Source: 66-474 sp044464225 (GTDB lineage: Bacteria; Pseudomonadota; Gammaproteobacteria; Xanthomonadales; Rhodanobacteraceae). Taken from it: 64,000 nt of DNA. The notes under the pieces were generated by a model. It ran no database searches. It saw nothing but the letters and a program-made list of their open reading frames with translations, and was not told the origin of the DNA. A program made the translations under genes and the position numbers. Positions 26,425 to 35,687 of this stretch are shown here, piece after piece (within the stretch, counting starts at the first letter, position 1; each line of letters opens with the position of its first letter). The stretch is from assembly GCA_044464225.1 (NCBI GenBank), contig JBIQLN010000011.1:1-64000 (forward strand), read 5' to 3'.

Positions 26425-26562
26425 TCAGTTCGAGTCCGCTTTCGCGTCGCCACCCTTGGCCGCTTCGCGCTGCGCACGCTTCTTCGCGTTTTTTTCCTCC
26501 AGTTTCTTCTTTTTGGCGAGTTCGCGTTGGCGTTTTTCGAAGGAGTAGTTGGGCTTGGCCAT
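26425..26562 (-). CDS. Small basic coiled-coil protein, 45 residues
   Basis: The short frame starts ATG at 26562 and ends TGA at 26425-26427. The product opens MAKPNYSFEKRQRELAKKKK, continues LEEKNAKKRAQREAAKGG and ends DAKADSN: almost wholly charged and helical, like small conserved proteins found in many beta- and gammaproteobacteria that begin MAKPNYSFEKRQREL. The function is unknown; nucleic-acid or ribosome association is only a guess from its charge. It is too short for most automatic gene callers. Confidence 0.75.
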   Translation of the reverse strand: MAKPNYSFEKRQRELAKKKKLEEKNAKKRAQREAAKGGDAKADSN

Positions 26563-26887
26563 GAGCAATCCATGTGGGCGGGAGGGTACAGTCTAGGGAA
26601 ACATGGCGGCCAGCCGTACCCTCGTGAACGATCGGGGCGCCGGGTTCGCATGAATTCGGCTTCCAGGAGGCATTCGGGACGAGGCCGTGGTTGGCCGCGC
26701 TTTGCGGCGACCACCGGGCAGGGCGATCGAGGTTCGTCGAATGAATTTCTCCCGGCTTCATGGGGCACGGGAGCCTCGAGTGATCGCCGCCTCGGCCGAT
26801 AAACCCGTACACGGTCGTGCCGGCGGCAGCGCCGTCCGGAAAACGGCCCCGGTTAAACTCGCCCGCAATCTCCGCAGGTCCTGAAGG
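26563..26887. other. Intergenic region between divergent genes
   Basis: No protein-like frame. It must contain the promoters of the small basic protein (minus) and the diguanylate cyclase (plus). I see no clear sigma-70 boxes or palindromic operator. Confidence 0.4.
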
Positions 26888-28003
26888 ATGCAAGCGCAAG
26901 ACCCCGACGACCGTTACGTCCGCATTGCGGTCATGACCATGTTGGCGTTGTCCCTGTTCGCGAGCGCATGCGCCACCGCGATCCATTGGCTTGCCCCCGT
27001 CCATCGCATGATGGACCTGGTCGTTCCCCCCGCCATTTGCATCCTGTATGGCGGTTTGATCGTCGCCCTGGTGCGGCGGCCCCATCGGGTATTCGGCATC
27101 GTGCGGATCGCCTTGCTGGCTGCAGGTTTCGCGCTGGTGGCGCCGGCGTGGCTCTATACCGTGGAGGCCAGCCTTGCGCCGGGCCTGCAGTTGATCACCA
27201 TCCTGCCGCCGGTGTCTTCGCTGTTCGTGGTGTTCCTGATGATGTTGATGATTTTCGTCCCCGGGCGGTCGGCGTTTTTCATGGCCGCACTGAGCTGGGC
27301 GTTGATCGCGCTGCCGGTGCTGGCCTACCTGCTGCTCCATCCCCACGAGATGTGGGCGCCCCGGGGCAGGGACCTGCTGATGGCGTATGGGCCAGCCAGC
27401 ATCATCGTCGTGGTGCTGTTGCCGGTGCAGCGGGGATTGGTCGGCAAGATCAGGCGATTGGCCTCGGAGCGGAACCGGATGGAAGTGATGCTGCACCGGG
27501 ATCCGTTGACGGGCATCCAGAGCCGGCTTTTCGGGGACGGACTGTTGCGCGAAACGTTGCGCGCACAAACGCCTGCCGGCGTGATCATGCTGGACCTGGA
27601 CGGATTCAAGGCGATCAACGACACGCACGGCCATCCGACGGGCGACAAGGTGTTGCGGGCGGTCGCCGACGGCTGCCAAGGCCTCCTGCGCGCAGGCAAA
27701 GGCATCTCGCGTTGGGGCGGCGAGGAATTCCTGGTGATCGTGCCGAACGTCGACGCGTCCGCATTGCAAAGGGTGGCGGAGCGTCTGAGGTCGGCGATCG
27801 CGGACTTGTCCGTTGCACCGGTCGAGCAGGTGACCGCGTCGTTCGGCACCACGATGATCCGGGCCGGGGACAGTCCGGAGGCCGTCTTGCAGCGGGTGGA
27901 CCAGGCGCTTTACCGCGCCAAGAAACAGGGCGGCAACCGGGTGGTGGCCGCCGAGGCGACGCGCGAGACAAACCCGGGATCGGGTGCGCTCTCGTTCAGT
28001 TGA
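26888..28003 (+). CDS. Membrane diguanylate cyclase (GGDEF), no I-site
   Basis: A 371-residue inner-membrane protein: about six transmembrane helices in residues 12-185, a short linker, then a C-terminal GGDEF domain that makes cyclic di-GMP from two GTP. The active site is RWGGEEF and the substrate Asp lies in IMLDLDGFKAINDTHGH. The inhibitory site RxxD expected five residues before GGEEF is absent (RAGK instead), so product feedback is probably lost. The ATG follows CTGAAGG. It converges with the GH3 gene; the two coding regions overlap by eight bases at their 3' ends. Confidence 0.92.
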   Translation: MQAQDPDDRYVRIAVMTMLALSLFASACATAIHWLAPVHRMMDLVVPPAICILYGGLIVALVRRPHRVFGIVRIALLAAGFALVAPAWLYTVEASLAPGLQLITILPPVSSLFVVFLMMLMIFVPGRSAFFMAALSWALIALPVLAYLLLHPHEMWAPRGRDLLMAYGPASIIVVVLLPVQRGLVGKIRRLASERNRMEVMLHRDPLTGIQSRLFGDGLLRETLRAQTPAGVIMLDLDGFKAINDTHGHPTGDKVLRAVADGCQGLLRAGKGISRWGGEEFLVIVPNVDASALQRVAERLRSAIADLSVAPVEQVTASFGTTMIRAGDSPEAVLQRVDQALYRAKKQGGNRVVAAEATRETNPGSGALSFS

Positions 28004-30335
28004 CGCGTGCGTTGCTGCAGGGTGCCGGTGCGCCGGCCGGCCCTGCATTGGCCGGCCAGTCGGCAGCGCTGAGCGACACTTTTCCCTCGCCCTGGAACGA
28101 CGTTGCCGAGTGGCCCAGTTGCAATCGATACGCGCCGGCCGCTCGCTGCCATTGCTGGCCGTGGCTGTCGAAGTGCATGAGCAGCCGCGGATCGGCAGTG
28201 ACCGTCAAATGCGCAGACTGGCCGGGCTTCAGACTGATCCGGCACCAGCCCGCCAGTCGCCGTACCTCGTCCGCACCGGGCAGGGTCACGTAGAGTTGCG
28301 GCACGTCCACGCCTTCGCGTTCGCCGCGGTTGGTGACGGTGAACGAGGCCGTGACGCGGCCGTGTTCGACATGTGGTTCGAAATCGCCGTATTCGAAGTG
28401 CGTGTAGGTGAGGCCGTAGCCGAACGGGAACAGCGGTTCCAGATGCTTGCGCTGGTACCAGCGATATCCGACGTCCGCGCCTTCGATGTCGTAGTCGATA
28501 TCCTGCGCCGGTTTGCCGCGCGGCGGGAGACCGATCGCGGCGAGGCCAGCGCCGCGAATTTCGGGACGCGGCAGTTGTGATGCGTCGCGCGGCCAGCTCA
28601 CCGGCAGCCGGCCGCTTGGGGCGACTTCGCCATACAGCAGCCGCGCGATCGCCTCGTCACCGGCCGCGCCGGGATACCACGCTTCCAGCACCGCGCCGAC
28701 GCGATCGAGCCACGGCATCGCGACCGGGCCGTTGGTTTCCAGCACCACGATAGTGTGCGGGTTGGCCTTGGCCACCGCCTCGATCAGTGCGTCCTGGTTG
28801 CCGGGCAACGCGAGCGTCGGCAGGTCGAAACTTTCCGCCGCCCATTGTTCGACGAACACCACCGCGACGTCCGAATGCGCGGCGAGTCGTGCGGCGGCGG
28901 CGATGTCCTTGCCGTCGGCGAAGTTCACCTTGCCGTGGGCGCGCTTTTCGATGGCCGCGAGTGGTGCGGAAGGCTGGTAGATGCGCGGACCCGGCCAGTT
29001 CGTGGGCCTTGCCCCTGGCACCGCATTGCCCTGCGGCGACTGCACTGCGGAGGATCCGCCGCCGGTCAGCACGCCCTTGTCGGCGTGGCCGCCGATCACC
29101 GCCACGGATTGCGCGGCGGACAGCGGCAGCAGCGAATCCCGGTTGCGCAGCAGCACGGCGCCGGCTTCCTCGACGCGCTGGGCCACCTTGCGATCGGCAT
29201 CGAAGTCGATGGGCTCGCGTGTTGGCGGATGGTCGATCACGCCGGCCGCGAACAGGCTGCGCAGGATGCGCCGCGCCATGTCGTCGATGCGCGATTGCGG
29301 CACCTCGCCGGAAGCCACCGCGGCACGCAGCGGCTTGTCGAAGTACACCTGCTTGTCGAACGTTTCCCCGGCCGATTCCTGGTCCAGTCCGGCCAGCGCG
29401 GACTTCGCGGCGCTGTGCACCGCACCCCAGTCCGACATCACGAAGCCCTGGTAGTGCCAGTCGTGCTTCAGCACCTGGTCGAGCAGCCACTGGTTCTCGC
29501 AGGCGTACACGGCATTGACGCGGTTGTAGGCGCACATCACCGCGCCCGGATGGCCGGTTTCGATGGCGATTTCGAAGGCCAGCAGGTCCGACTCGCGCGC
29601 CGCGGCGCGGTCGATGTTCGCGCTCAGCGTGTTGCGGGCGGTTTCCAGGTCGTTGAGCGCGAAGTGCTTGACGGTGGAGACCAGGTGCTGGCTCTGGATG
29701 CCGGCGACGGCGTTGCCGACGATCACGCCCGCCAGCAGCGGATCTTCGCCCGCGTATTCGAAATTGCGGCCGTTGCGTGGATCACGCACCAGGTCCACGC
29801 CGCCCGCCAGCATCACGTTGAAACCGCGGCGGTGCGCTTCGTCGCCGATCATCGCGCCGCCGGCGCAAGCGAGCGCCGGATCGAAACTGGCCGCGGTCGC
29901 GAGTCCCGAGGGCAGGGCGGTGGCGCCAAATTCCAGCGGCTTGGCGACGCCGAGCCCCGCATCGCTTTCCTGGATTGCGGGAAGTCCGAGTCGCGTGATG
30001 GCCGGCGCGTAACCCGCCGAACCCAGGGCGCCCGGGGGCTTGTGGTCGCCGTCGCCGAATTCGGTACGCAGCAACCGGAATTTTTCGTCCTGCGTCATCG
30101 CCTCGAGCAACAGCCCGGCGCGCTGGTCCGGCGACAGACTGGCGTTCTCCCATGGCCGCGCGGGATCGTCGTGCATCGAAACCATCATGCCGTGTCCTGC
30201 GGGGGCGTGCGTGGCGCCGCCCGCTCGATCCAACGTCGCCGCCGCAACGTTTGCAGCGGGTACGAGGAACGCCAACGAGGCGAGCATCGAACCGACTGCC
30301 ACCATGCCAGAAGCCGGTTTCGTTCCGAGGATCAT
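27996..30335 (-). CDS. GH3 family beta-glucosidase, exported
   Basis: A 779-residue glycoside hydrolase family 3 enzyme, releasing terminal beta-linked glucose or related sugars from oligosaccharides in the periplasm. The signal peptide (GMVAVGSMLASLAFLVPAAN, then VAAA) is followed by the N-terminal barrel with ARNTLSANIDRAAARESDL, and the catalytic nucleophile Asp in GFVMSDWGAVHS. The C-terminal alpha/beta domain (AGAVLLRNRDSLLPL) and the fibronectin III-like domain (GYGLTYTHFEYGDF to the end) complete the usual order. The ATG at 30335 overlaps the stop of the upstream methyltransferase (ATGA), so they are translationally coupled. Confidence 0.9.
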   Translation of the reverse strand: MILGTKPASGMVAVGSMLASLAFLVPAANVAAATLDRAGGATHAPAGHGMMVSMHDDPARPWENASLSPDQRAGLLLEAMTQDEKFRLLRTEFGDGDHKPPGALGSAGYAPAITRLGLPAIQESDAGLGVAKPLEFGATALPSGLATAASFDPALACAGGAMIGDEAHRRGFNVMLAGGVDLVRDPRNGRNFEYAGEDPLLAGVIVGNAVAGIQSQHLVSTVKHFALNDLETARNTLSANIDRAAARESDLLAFEIAIETGHPGAVMCAYNRVNAVYACENQWLLDQVLKHDWHYQGFVMSDWGAVHSAAKSALAGLDQESAGETFDKQVYFDKPLRAAVASGEVPQSRIDDMARRILRSLFAAGVIDHPPTREPIDFDADRKVAQRVEEAGAVLLRNRDSLLPLSAAQSVAVIGGHADKGVLTGGGSSAVQSPQGNAVPGARPTNWPGPRIYQPSAPLAAIEKRAHGKVNFADGKDIAAAARLAAHSDVAVVFVEQWAAESFDLPTLALPGNQDALIEAVAKANPHTIVVLETNGPVAMPWLDRVGAVLEAWYPGAAGDEAIARLLYGEVAPSGRLPVSWPRDASQLPRPEIRGAGLAAIGLPPRGKPAQDIDYDIEGADVGYRWYQRKHLEPLFPFGYGLTYTHFEYGDFEPHVEHGRVTASFTVTNRGEREGVDVPQLYVTLPGADEVRRLAGWCRISLKPGQSAHLTVTADPRLLMHFDSHGQQWQRAAGAYRLQLGHSATSFQGEGKVSLSAADWPANAGPAGAPAPCSNARVN

Positions 30336-31294
30336 GCGTGCGCCGCGGTGGCGGACGTGATCACCCAGCCGAACAGCGCGCCGTCGGACCGCAACAAGGG
30401 TTCCCGTCTGAAGGAGGTTTCCCAGAGCCGTTCGGCCGATACGGCGAGCGCCTCGGCGGCCGGCGGATCCAGTGCCGCGCGGCACATCGCCGACAGACGG
30501 GCACCGTGGGCATTGATCGCCGTGGCCATCTCGGCAATCTTGTCGAGCACCGGACCGCGGCCGACCTGTGGCTGGTGCTGGATGGCGTGGACGAGAACGC
30601 TGCCCACGTTGCGATACATCCGGAGATCCCCGCTGCCAGCCTCGGCGTCGCGCAACGATTGCAGTGCGACAAGGAACTTGCCCCTGGCACCGTCGATGTT
30701 GGCTGCGGGCTCGTCGCCGCCGATGGCCCTCGCCAGTGCTTCGGCGGTTTCGAATACGCCCGTTTGCAGCAGCCGTTGCACGTCGGCGAGTTGGGCGTGC
30801 GCACCTTGCACGACGATGCTGTTGGCCGCGTGGGTAACGAACCTCACGCGTGCGGATGGCCGACTCACCCGCTTCAGTTCAGCCAGGGTCCGGTCGAGGT
30901 CGGTGTATTCGATGGCGTACTGGCCGACGACGACATCGAACGACGCGTCGGGAAAGGGCAGGCATTCCGCCGGCGTGCGCGGCGAATAGCGGATCATGCC
31001 GGAACCGGGGCTCGTGCCGGTGGGGTGGAGATCGGCTGCGTCCACGGCATCGATGGCCACGCTTATGCCGTGCGCATGCGCCGTTTCGGCGGCAAGGCGG
31101 GCGACGGCACCATTGCCCGAGCAGACATCGAGAATGCGTGCCGCATCGGAAACGGCACCGAAGAATTGCCGCCAGCCTTCGGCGATGACCGGCTGGTAAG
31201 TCGCACCGCCTTCACCGCCGCACGAAGCCAGGCGTCCGTCGCGCCAATACTGGTCCCACGCAAAGATCGAATCGGGAACCGTCGGTTCATTCAA
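30332..31294 (-). CDS. Class I SAM-dependent methyltransferase, TTG start
   Basis: A 320-residue cytoplasmic methyltransferase. Motif I is ARILDVCSGNGAVARLA (about residues 52-68), an acidic residue follows in AIDAVDAADL, and SFDVVVGQYAIEYTDLDRTL is the post-I region. The acceptor is unknown. The start is TTG at 31294, in frame and eight bases after AAGGAG; the nearby ATG at 31290 is out of frame. It is the first gene of a two-gene operon with the GH3 beta-glucosidase, their stop and start overlapping. The C-terminal 120 residues after the fold are extra helical sequence. Confidence 0.82.
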   Translation of the reverse strand: MNEPTVPDSIFAWDQYWRDGRLASCGGEGGATYQPVIAEGWRQFFGAVSDAARILDVCSGNGAVARLAAETAHAHGISVAIDAVDAADLHPTGTSPGSGMIRYSPRTPAECLPFPDASFDVVVGQYAIEYTDLDRTLAELKRVSRPSARVRFVTHAANSIVVQGAHAQLADVQRLLQTGVFETAEALARAIGGDEPAANIDGARGKFLVALQSLRDAEAGSGDLRMYRNVGSVLVHAIQHQPQVGRGPVLDKIAEMATAINAHGARLSAMCRAALDPPAAEALAVSAERLWETSFRREPLLRSDGALFGWVITSATAAHA

Positions 31295-31465
31295 CGCTGG
31301 ATCTCCTTCGCGGGCGCGGGCAGGCTGGAAAATCGGTCACAGGATAGCGGACTCGCCCCGCGCGACGTGTCGTTGCACCTTGCCGGTGGGGTGGCGTGCG
31401 ACGTGGAGGGGTGGGTGCGGCGCCATTTCGACGCACACGGCGGGATTCGCCGCGCTTCTTCCGAC

Positions 31466-33463
31466 CTATTGCTGGACGGGTGCGCCGGGGCCGATGTATT
31501 TCTCGAGGAATGCCTGCATCCGGGCCAGGAACTCGGCGCGGTCGGCCTCGGTGTAGAAGCCGTGGCCTTCCTTCGGCACGGCCATCCACTCATAGGTCTT
31601 GTGGGCGGCATCGAGCGCGTCGCGCATTGCTTCAGCCTGGGCAAACGGCGCGCGCTTGTCCTCCTTGCCGTGCGCGAGGAATACCGGAACGTCGATCTGT
31701 TCGGCCAGCTTGTCCGGTGAATTGGCATCGAGCTCGGCATCGTTCCTGCCGATCACCGCGCCGAGATAACTGCGGCCAAATTGGCTGGAACGGATATCGC
31801 CCTTCCTGTACATCATCTTCAGGTCGTAAATGCCCGCGTAGCCGATCGCGCACTTGAACAGGTGCGGCGCCCGGATCACCGACATCAGTGCCGAATAGCC
31901 CCCGAAACTTCCGCCGTAGACGCACAGGCGATCCGGGTCGGCGTAATGCTGGCTGACCGCCCACTTCACGCCGTCGATCAGGTCCTGCTGGATGCGTGTG
32001 CCCCATTTGAGGTAGCCGGACCGTTCGAAGTCGGGGCCGCGGCCATCGGAACCGCGGTAATTCACCTGCAACACGAGATAGCCGCGGTTGGCGAGGAATT
32101 GCGCGTCGTCGTCGTAGAACCAGGTGTCCTGTACGCCGTGCGGTCCGCCGTGCGGCACCAGCACCATCGGCAGGTTGGCCAGGTTCCGGTGGGACGGGAT
32201 GGTGAGGTATCCATCCAGTTCGACGCCATCGCTGGCCTTGAAACGGACAGGACGGCGTTCGGCCATGTCGGCCGGTTTGATCCACTGCTCGACGGCGAGC
32301 AGTTTGGTCGCGTTGCGCCTGCTTGCGTCGAACAAGTAGTAGGCGCCCGGATCGCGGTCGCTCGAAACGAAGAACAACAACTTGCTGCCGTCCTCGCTGA
32401 AATCGATGAAATCGACGAACTCGCCGGGAAAGCTTTTGGCCAGCGCCTGGTAGAGCCGGGCGGCAGGCAGATCGGCGTTGATGAAAATCGGCCGGGGAAT
32501 GCCGCTTTCGGTGGTGGCCGCGAATGGCTGGCGCGGCGGCGCCGTCCATTGCAGGTCGTCGATGCTGGCAAATTCGTCGCGTGCGAGGACCTTGCGGTCG
32601 CTGCCGTCCTGGTTTTCCTCGACCAAGGCCAGCGGACCGCCGTCCTTGCTCCACCACGCATAGATCTCCTGGCCGTCCGGCGCATAGTCGAATGGCGCAA
32701 AATGCTGGCCGACCTGCCGGGCATCGAGCGGTTTCCACTGGCCACCGACGTGCCGGTAAGCCACGTATTCGAAGTCGGAATTGGCGCCAAAGGCGAAGGC
32801 GGCCTCGCCCTCGGGATCTATCAGGAAATTCATGTTGGCGACGTCCATGTCCGTGATCAGGTCGCGCGTGTCGTGCTGGGCATTGACGCGATAGACCAGG
32901 CTGCGGTTTTCGTGGCTCCACGGTTGTTCGCCAAGATAGAAGCTGCCGTCGGCCTTGGCGGGGAGGCCGACGATGGAACCGAAACCTTCGTCGTCCTGGC
33001 CGGTGGCGGCACGCCGGCCGACCGGCTTGTAGCCGTACAGGTAATGCTGGCGCTTGCCATCGATGCTGGAAGAAATGACTTCACCGGTTGCCAGCGGATG
33101 GTCCAGCGAGCCGAATTCCTTGCCCAGTTCCACGACCAGCCAATCGGCGCTGACCCAGACCGTGTTCACCGGCACTTCGTAGACCGGCAGGCGCAGCAAG
33201 CTGACCACTTTCATGTCCGCCAGGCGGTAGATGGCCAGTGCGTGCATGTCGCCGGACGGGCTGTCGGTGCGCACCGACAGGTAGTCGCCATCGGGCGACA
33301 GCCGCGGACTGCTGACCAGCGAACGACTGGCAAATGCGCTGACGGGAAGCAGGGCGCCGGGTGCGGTCCTGGCGGGCGCACCTGCATCCGGTGTGGATGC
33401 GACTGCGTGCCCCGTGCAGGCACACGCGAACAGCGCGATGGCGGCAAGCTTGCGAGCGGACAT
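31466..33463 (-). CDS. S9 family prolyl-oligopeptidase-like peptidase, exported
   Basis: A 665-residue serine peptidase of family S9 with a signal peptide (KLAAIALFACACTGHAVA). The N-terminal beta-propeller (about 40-400) gates access to the C-terminal alpha/beta-hydrolase domain. The catalytic triad is visible: Ser in YGGSFGGYSALM, Asp in AHGKEDKRAP and His in PKEGHGFY. Such enzymes cleave peptides, often after proline or releasing dipeptides. It is probably periplasmic. Upstream in-frame sequence to 33877 lacks family similarity, so I placed the start at 33463, just before the signal peptide. It is a single gene. Confidence 0.9.
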   Translation of the reverse strand: MSARKLAAIALFACACTGHAVASTPDAGAPARTAPGALLPVSAFASRSLVSSPRLSPDGDYLSVRTDSPSGDMHALAIYRLADMKVVSLLRLPVYEVPVNTVWVSADWLVVELGKEFGSLDHPLATGEVISSSIDGKRQHYLYGYKPVGRRAATGQDDEGFGSIVGLPAKADGSFYLGEQPWSHENRSLVYRVNAQHDTRDLITDMDVANMNFLIDPEGEAAFAFGANSDFEYVAYRHVGGQWKPLDARQVGQHFAPFDYAPDGQEIYAWWSKDGGPLALVEENQDGSDRKVLARDEFASIDDLQWTAPPRQPFAATTESGIPRPIFINADLPAARLYQALAKSFPGEFVDFIDFSEDGSKLLFFVSSDRDPGAYYLFDASRRNATKLLAVEQWIKPADMAERRPVRFKASDGVELDGYLTIPSHRNLANLPMVLVPHGGPHGVQDTWFYDDDAQFLANRGYLVLQVNYRGSDGRGPDFERSGYLKWGTRIQQDLIDGVKWAVSQHYADPDRLCVYGGSFGGYSALMSVIRAPHLFKCAIGYAGIYDLKMMYRKGDIRSSQFGRSYLGAVIGRNDAELDANSPDKLAEQIDVPVFLAHGKEDKRAPFAQAEAMRDALDAAHKTYEWMAVPKEGHGFYTEADRAEFLARMQAFLEKYIGPGAPVQQ

Positions 33464-33546
33464 TCGGCCATCCCCATGGCTCCCCGTCCAAGCATAGCCC
33501 ACACCAGGGGGCGCAGCATGTGCCCCCGTGCCTGGCCGAAGCATGC

Positions 33547-34425
33547 CTAGTGGCGCGCGAACAGGCCTCGCACGCGGCGGGCGATTTTTCCTGCGCGATT
33601 GCGCATCCGGGCATGCAGGCTGCCGGGAACGGGCTGGTGTGCCCGTCGTATCCAGAACCCGCCGGAAGCGGGAACCAGCCGGTGCCCCATCGCCCGGCAA
33701 TCGGATTCCGAAAAGTAGTGGAACACGACGCTGCGGCGCGTGCGCCCGGGTTCGGCGATGGCACTGCCGCCATGGAGCAGTTGCGCGTTCCAGATGAATA
33801 CGTCGCCCTTGCCGGCCTGGAACAATTCGCTTTGCAACCCGAGCCGTTGTACCTGCGTGCGCATCCAGCGCTGCCACGCGCCCAGCTCACCGGGAACGAA
33901 ATGGCGCTGGCCGTTGGAGAAAACGTAGGGTTCGATCCTGTGGCTGCCAGGCCAATAGCGCAGCAGGCCGGATTCCGGGGAGCAATCCTCCAGCGCCACC
34001 CAGACTGCGATGAGATGCGCGGGCGTGCGTGGCGTCATGAACAACGAGTCGACATGGTCTTCCTGCTCGGTGCCGTATTCGAGGCTGAGCGAATTGCACA
34101 TCGCGGGCCGCTCGCCGAGCAGGCGCTGCAGCAACGGAACAAGCCGGTCGTTGAGCGCGAGCTGCCGGACCGAGGCCTGCTCGAGGTAAAGGTCGTTGAC
34201 CTTGAAGCGGTGGCGCGCGCGTGCCTCCGCGGGCACGTCTCGCAACTTCATCCGCCGGCCGAGGTCCATGTCGTCCACGGTGGCGCGGGCGCGCCGATCA
34301 TTCCAAAGCGCGCGAAAGTCGGCCAGCACCGCATCGATCTCGGCGTCCGCGTAGAACTTCGGCAGCACGACGACGCCGCGCGCGTTCCATTCCGCGATCG
34401 CGTCCGATGATGGCTGTCCGTCCAT
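33547..34425 (-). CDS. Phytanoyl-CoA dioxygenase (PhyH) family protein
   Basis: A 292-residue Fe(II)/2-oxoglutarate dioxygenase of the PhyH family. The iron ligands HxD (DHVDSLFM, mid-protein) and the distal His (LLHGGSAI) are visible, and an Arg after it (GRTRRSVV) would bind 2-oxoglutarate. The fold region FIWNAQLLHG matches the family. The substrate (acyl chain or secondary metabolite) is unknown. The ATG is at 34425 (MDGQPSS). It is followed upstream by the glutathionyl-hydroquinone reductase gene on the same strand, 156 bases away. Confidence 0.85.
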   Translation of the reverse strand: MDGQPSSDAIAEWNARGVVVLPKFYADAEIDAVLADFRALWNDRRARATVDDMDLGRRMKLRDVPAEARARHRFKVNDLYLEQASVRQLALNDRLVPLLQRLLGERPAMCNSLSLEYGTEQEDHVDSLFMTPRTPAHLIAVWVALEDCSPESGLLRYWPGSHRIEPYVFSNGQRHFVPGELGAWQRWMRTQVQRLGLQSELFQAGKGDVFIWNAQLLHGGSAIAEPGRTRRSVVFHYFSESDCRAMGHRLVPASGGFWIRRAHQPVPGSLHARMRNRAGKIARRVRGLFARH

Positions 34426-34581
34426 TGTTCCCCGTCCGCAGTGCCGCAAACGCGGCGCGGAGGCGAAAATAACAGATGGCGAGAAGCCATGCAGGGCACG
34501 GCAGGTTTCAATCCGCCATCGGCGGCACGGCGACGGTACGGCTCGCGTGCTTTCCAGTATGGCGGGAGCCGTCGCGATGGC

Positions 34582-35589
34582 TCAGCCGATGTCGCGGATT
34601 TCCCGCTCGCCCAGCCGGGCACGATCATGTGGCGCGTCGAACGTGGGCACCGGACCGATCGAAATCACGCCATGCGGATTGATCGTCTTGTGGCTGCGGA
34701 AGTAGTGGTTGCGGATGTGGTCCAGCCAGACGGTACCGGCGACACCCGGCATCTGGTAGACGTCGCGCAGCAGTCCCTGGAGGTTGGGATAGTCGCTGAT
34801 CCGTTTGCGGTCGCATTTGAAATGCGTCGTGTACACCGCGTCGAAACGCACCAGCGTGGTCCACAGGCGCAGGTCCGCTTCGGTGAGCGTGTTGCCGATC
34901 AGGTAACGATGCTTCGCGAGGCGCTGCTCGAGCGATTCGAGTGTTTCGAACAATGCGGTGGCCGCCGCGTCGTAGGCTTGCTGCCCGGTCGCGAAGCCGG
35001 CCTTGTAGACGCCGTTGTTGACGTTGTCGTACACCGTTGCGTTGATGGCGTCGATGTCCGTGCGCAAATCATCGGGGCAATAGTCGCCGGGACGCGCGCC
35101 GATGTCATCGAATGCGTGCCCGAGCATGCGGATGATTTCGGCCGATTCGTTGTTGACGATGGTTTCGCGCTGCTTGTCCCACAGTGTCGGGACCGTCACC
35201 CGGCCGCTGTAGTGCGGATCGGCTCTCAGGTAAAGCTGGTACAACTTGTCCAGGCCGTACAACCTGTCACCCGTGGCGCCCTCGAAGTCGCTGCGAAATT
35301 CCCAGCCGTTTTCCAGCATCAATGGGTGCACTACGGAAACGTCGATGTGTTTTTCGAGTCCCTTCCACGCCCGCATCACCAGCGTGCGGTGCGCCCAGGG
35401 GCAGGCGTAGGACACGTAAAGATGGTAGCGCCCGCGTTCGGCCTTGAACCCGGCCTGTCCCGACGGGCCGCCGCTGCCGTCGGGCGTGACCCAGTTGCGG
35501 AACTGGCTGGCCGAGCGCTCGAAGCGCCCGCCGGTGCTGGCGGTGTCGTACCACCGGTCTTGCCATTTGCCATCCACCAACAATCCCAT
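34582..35589 (-). CDS. yqjG: Glutathionyl-hydroquinone reductase (YqjG/PcpF type)
   Basis: A 335-residue Xi-class glutathione transferase that reduces glutathionyl-hydroquinones to hydroquinones. It has the N-terminal extension MGLLVDGKWQDRWYDT and the thioredoxin-fold domain with catalytic Cys in SYACPWAHRTLVMRAWKGLE. The helical domain follows, with SISHAEI-like ESAEIIRML and the C-terminal QMPGVAGTVWLDHIRNHYF typical of this class, ending GPVPTFDAPHDRARLG. Length agrees with family members (about 320-330). The ATG follows AAGGATCGC. It could protect against quinones. Confidence 0.92.
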   Translation of the reverse strand: MGLLVDGKWQDRWYDTASTGGRFERSASQFRNWVTPDGSGGPSGQAGFKAERGRYHLYVSYACPWAHRTLVMRAWKGLEKHIDVSVVHPLMLENGWEFRSDFEGATGDRLYGLDKLYQLYLRADPHYSGRVTVPTLWDKQRETIVNNESAEIIRMLGHAFDDIGARPGDYCPDDLRTDIDAINATVYDNVNNGVYKAGFATGQQAYDAAATALFETLESLEQRLAKHRYLIGNTLTEADLRLWTTLVRFDAVYTTHFKCDRKRISDYPNLQGLLRDVYQMPGVAGTVWLDHIRNHYFRSHKTINPHGVISIGPVPTFDAPHDRARLGEREIRDIG

Positions 35590-35687
35590 GATCGCGATCC
35601 TTGTGATGTGGAACGAAAGCTCCACGGAGGCCCACCATTGAAGCACCTCGCGGTCCGTGGCGCACGCCTTTGGCGTACAGTTGAGGC

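Noticed and set aside
28755..30989. 744-residue plus-strand frame
   Set aside because: It is antisense to GH3 and the methyltransferase, which both have clear families.
31288..31290. ATG as start of the methyltransferase at 31294
   Set aside because: It is out of frame with the methyltransferase domain; the in-frame TTG has the proper ribosome site.
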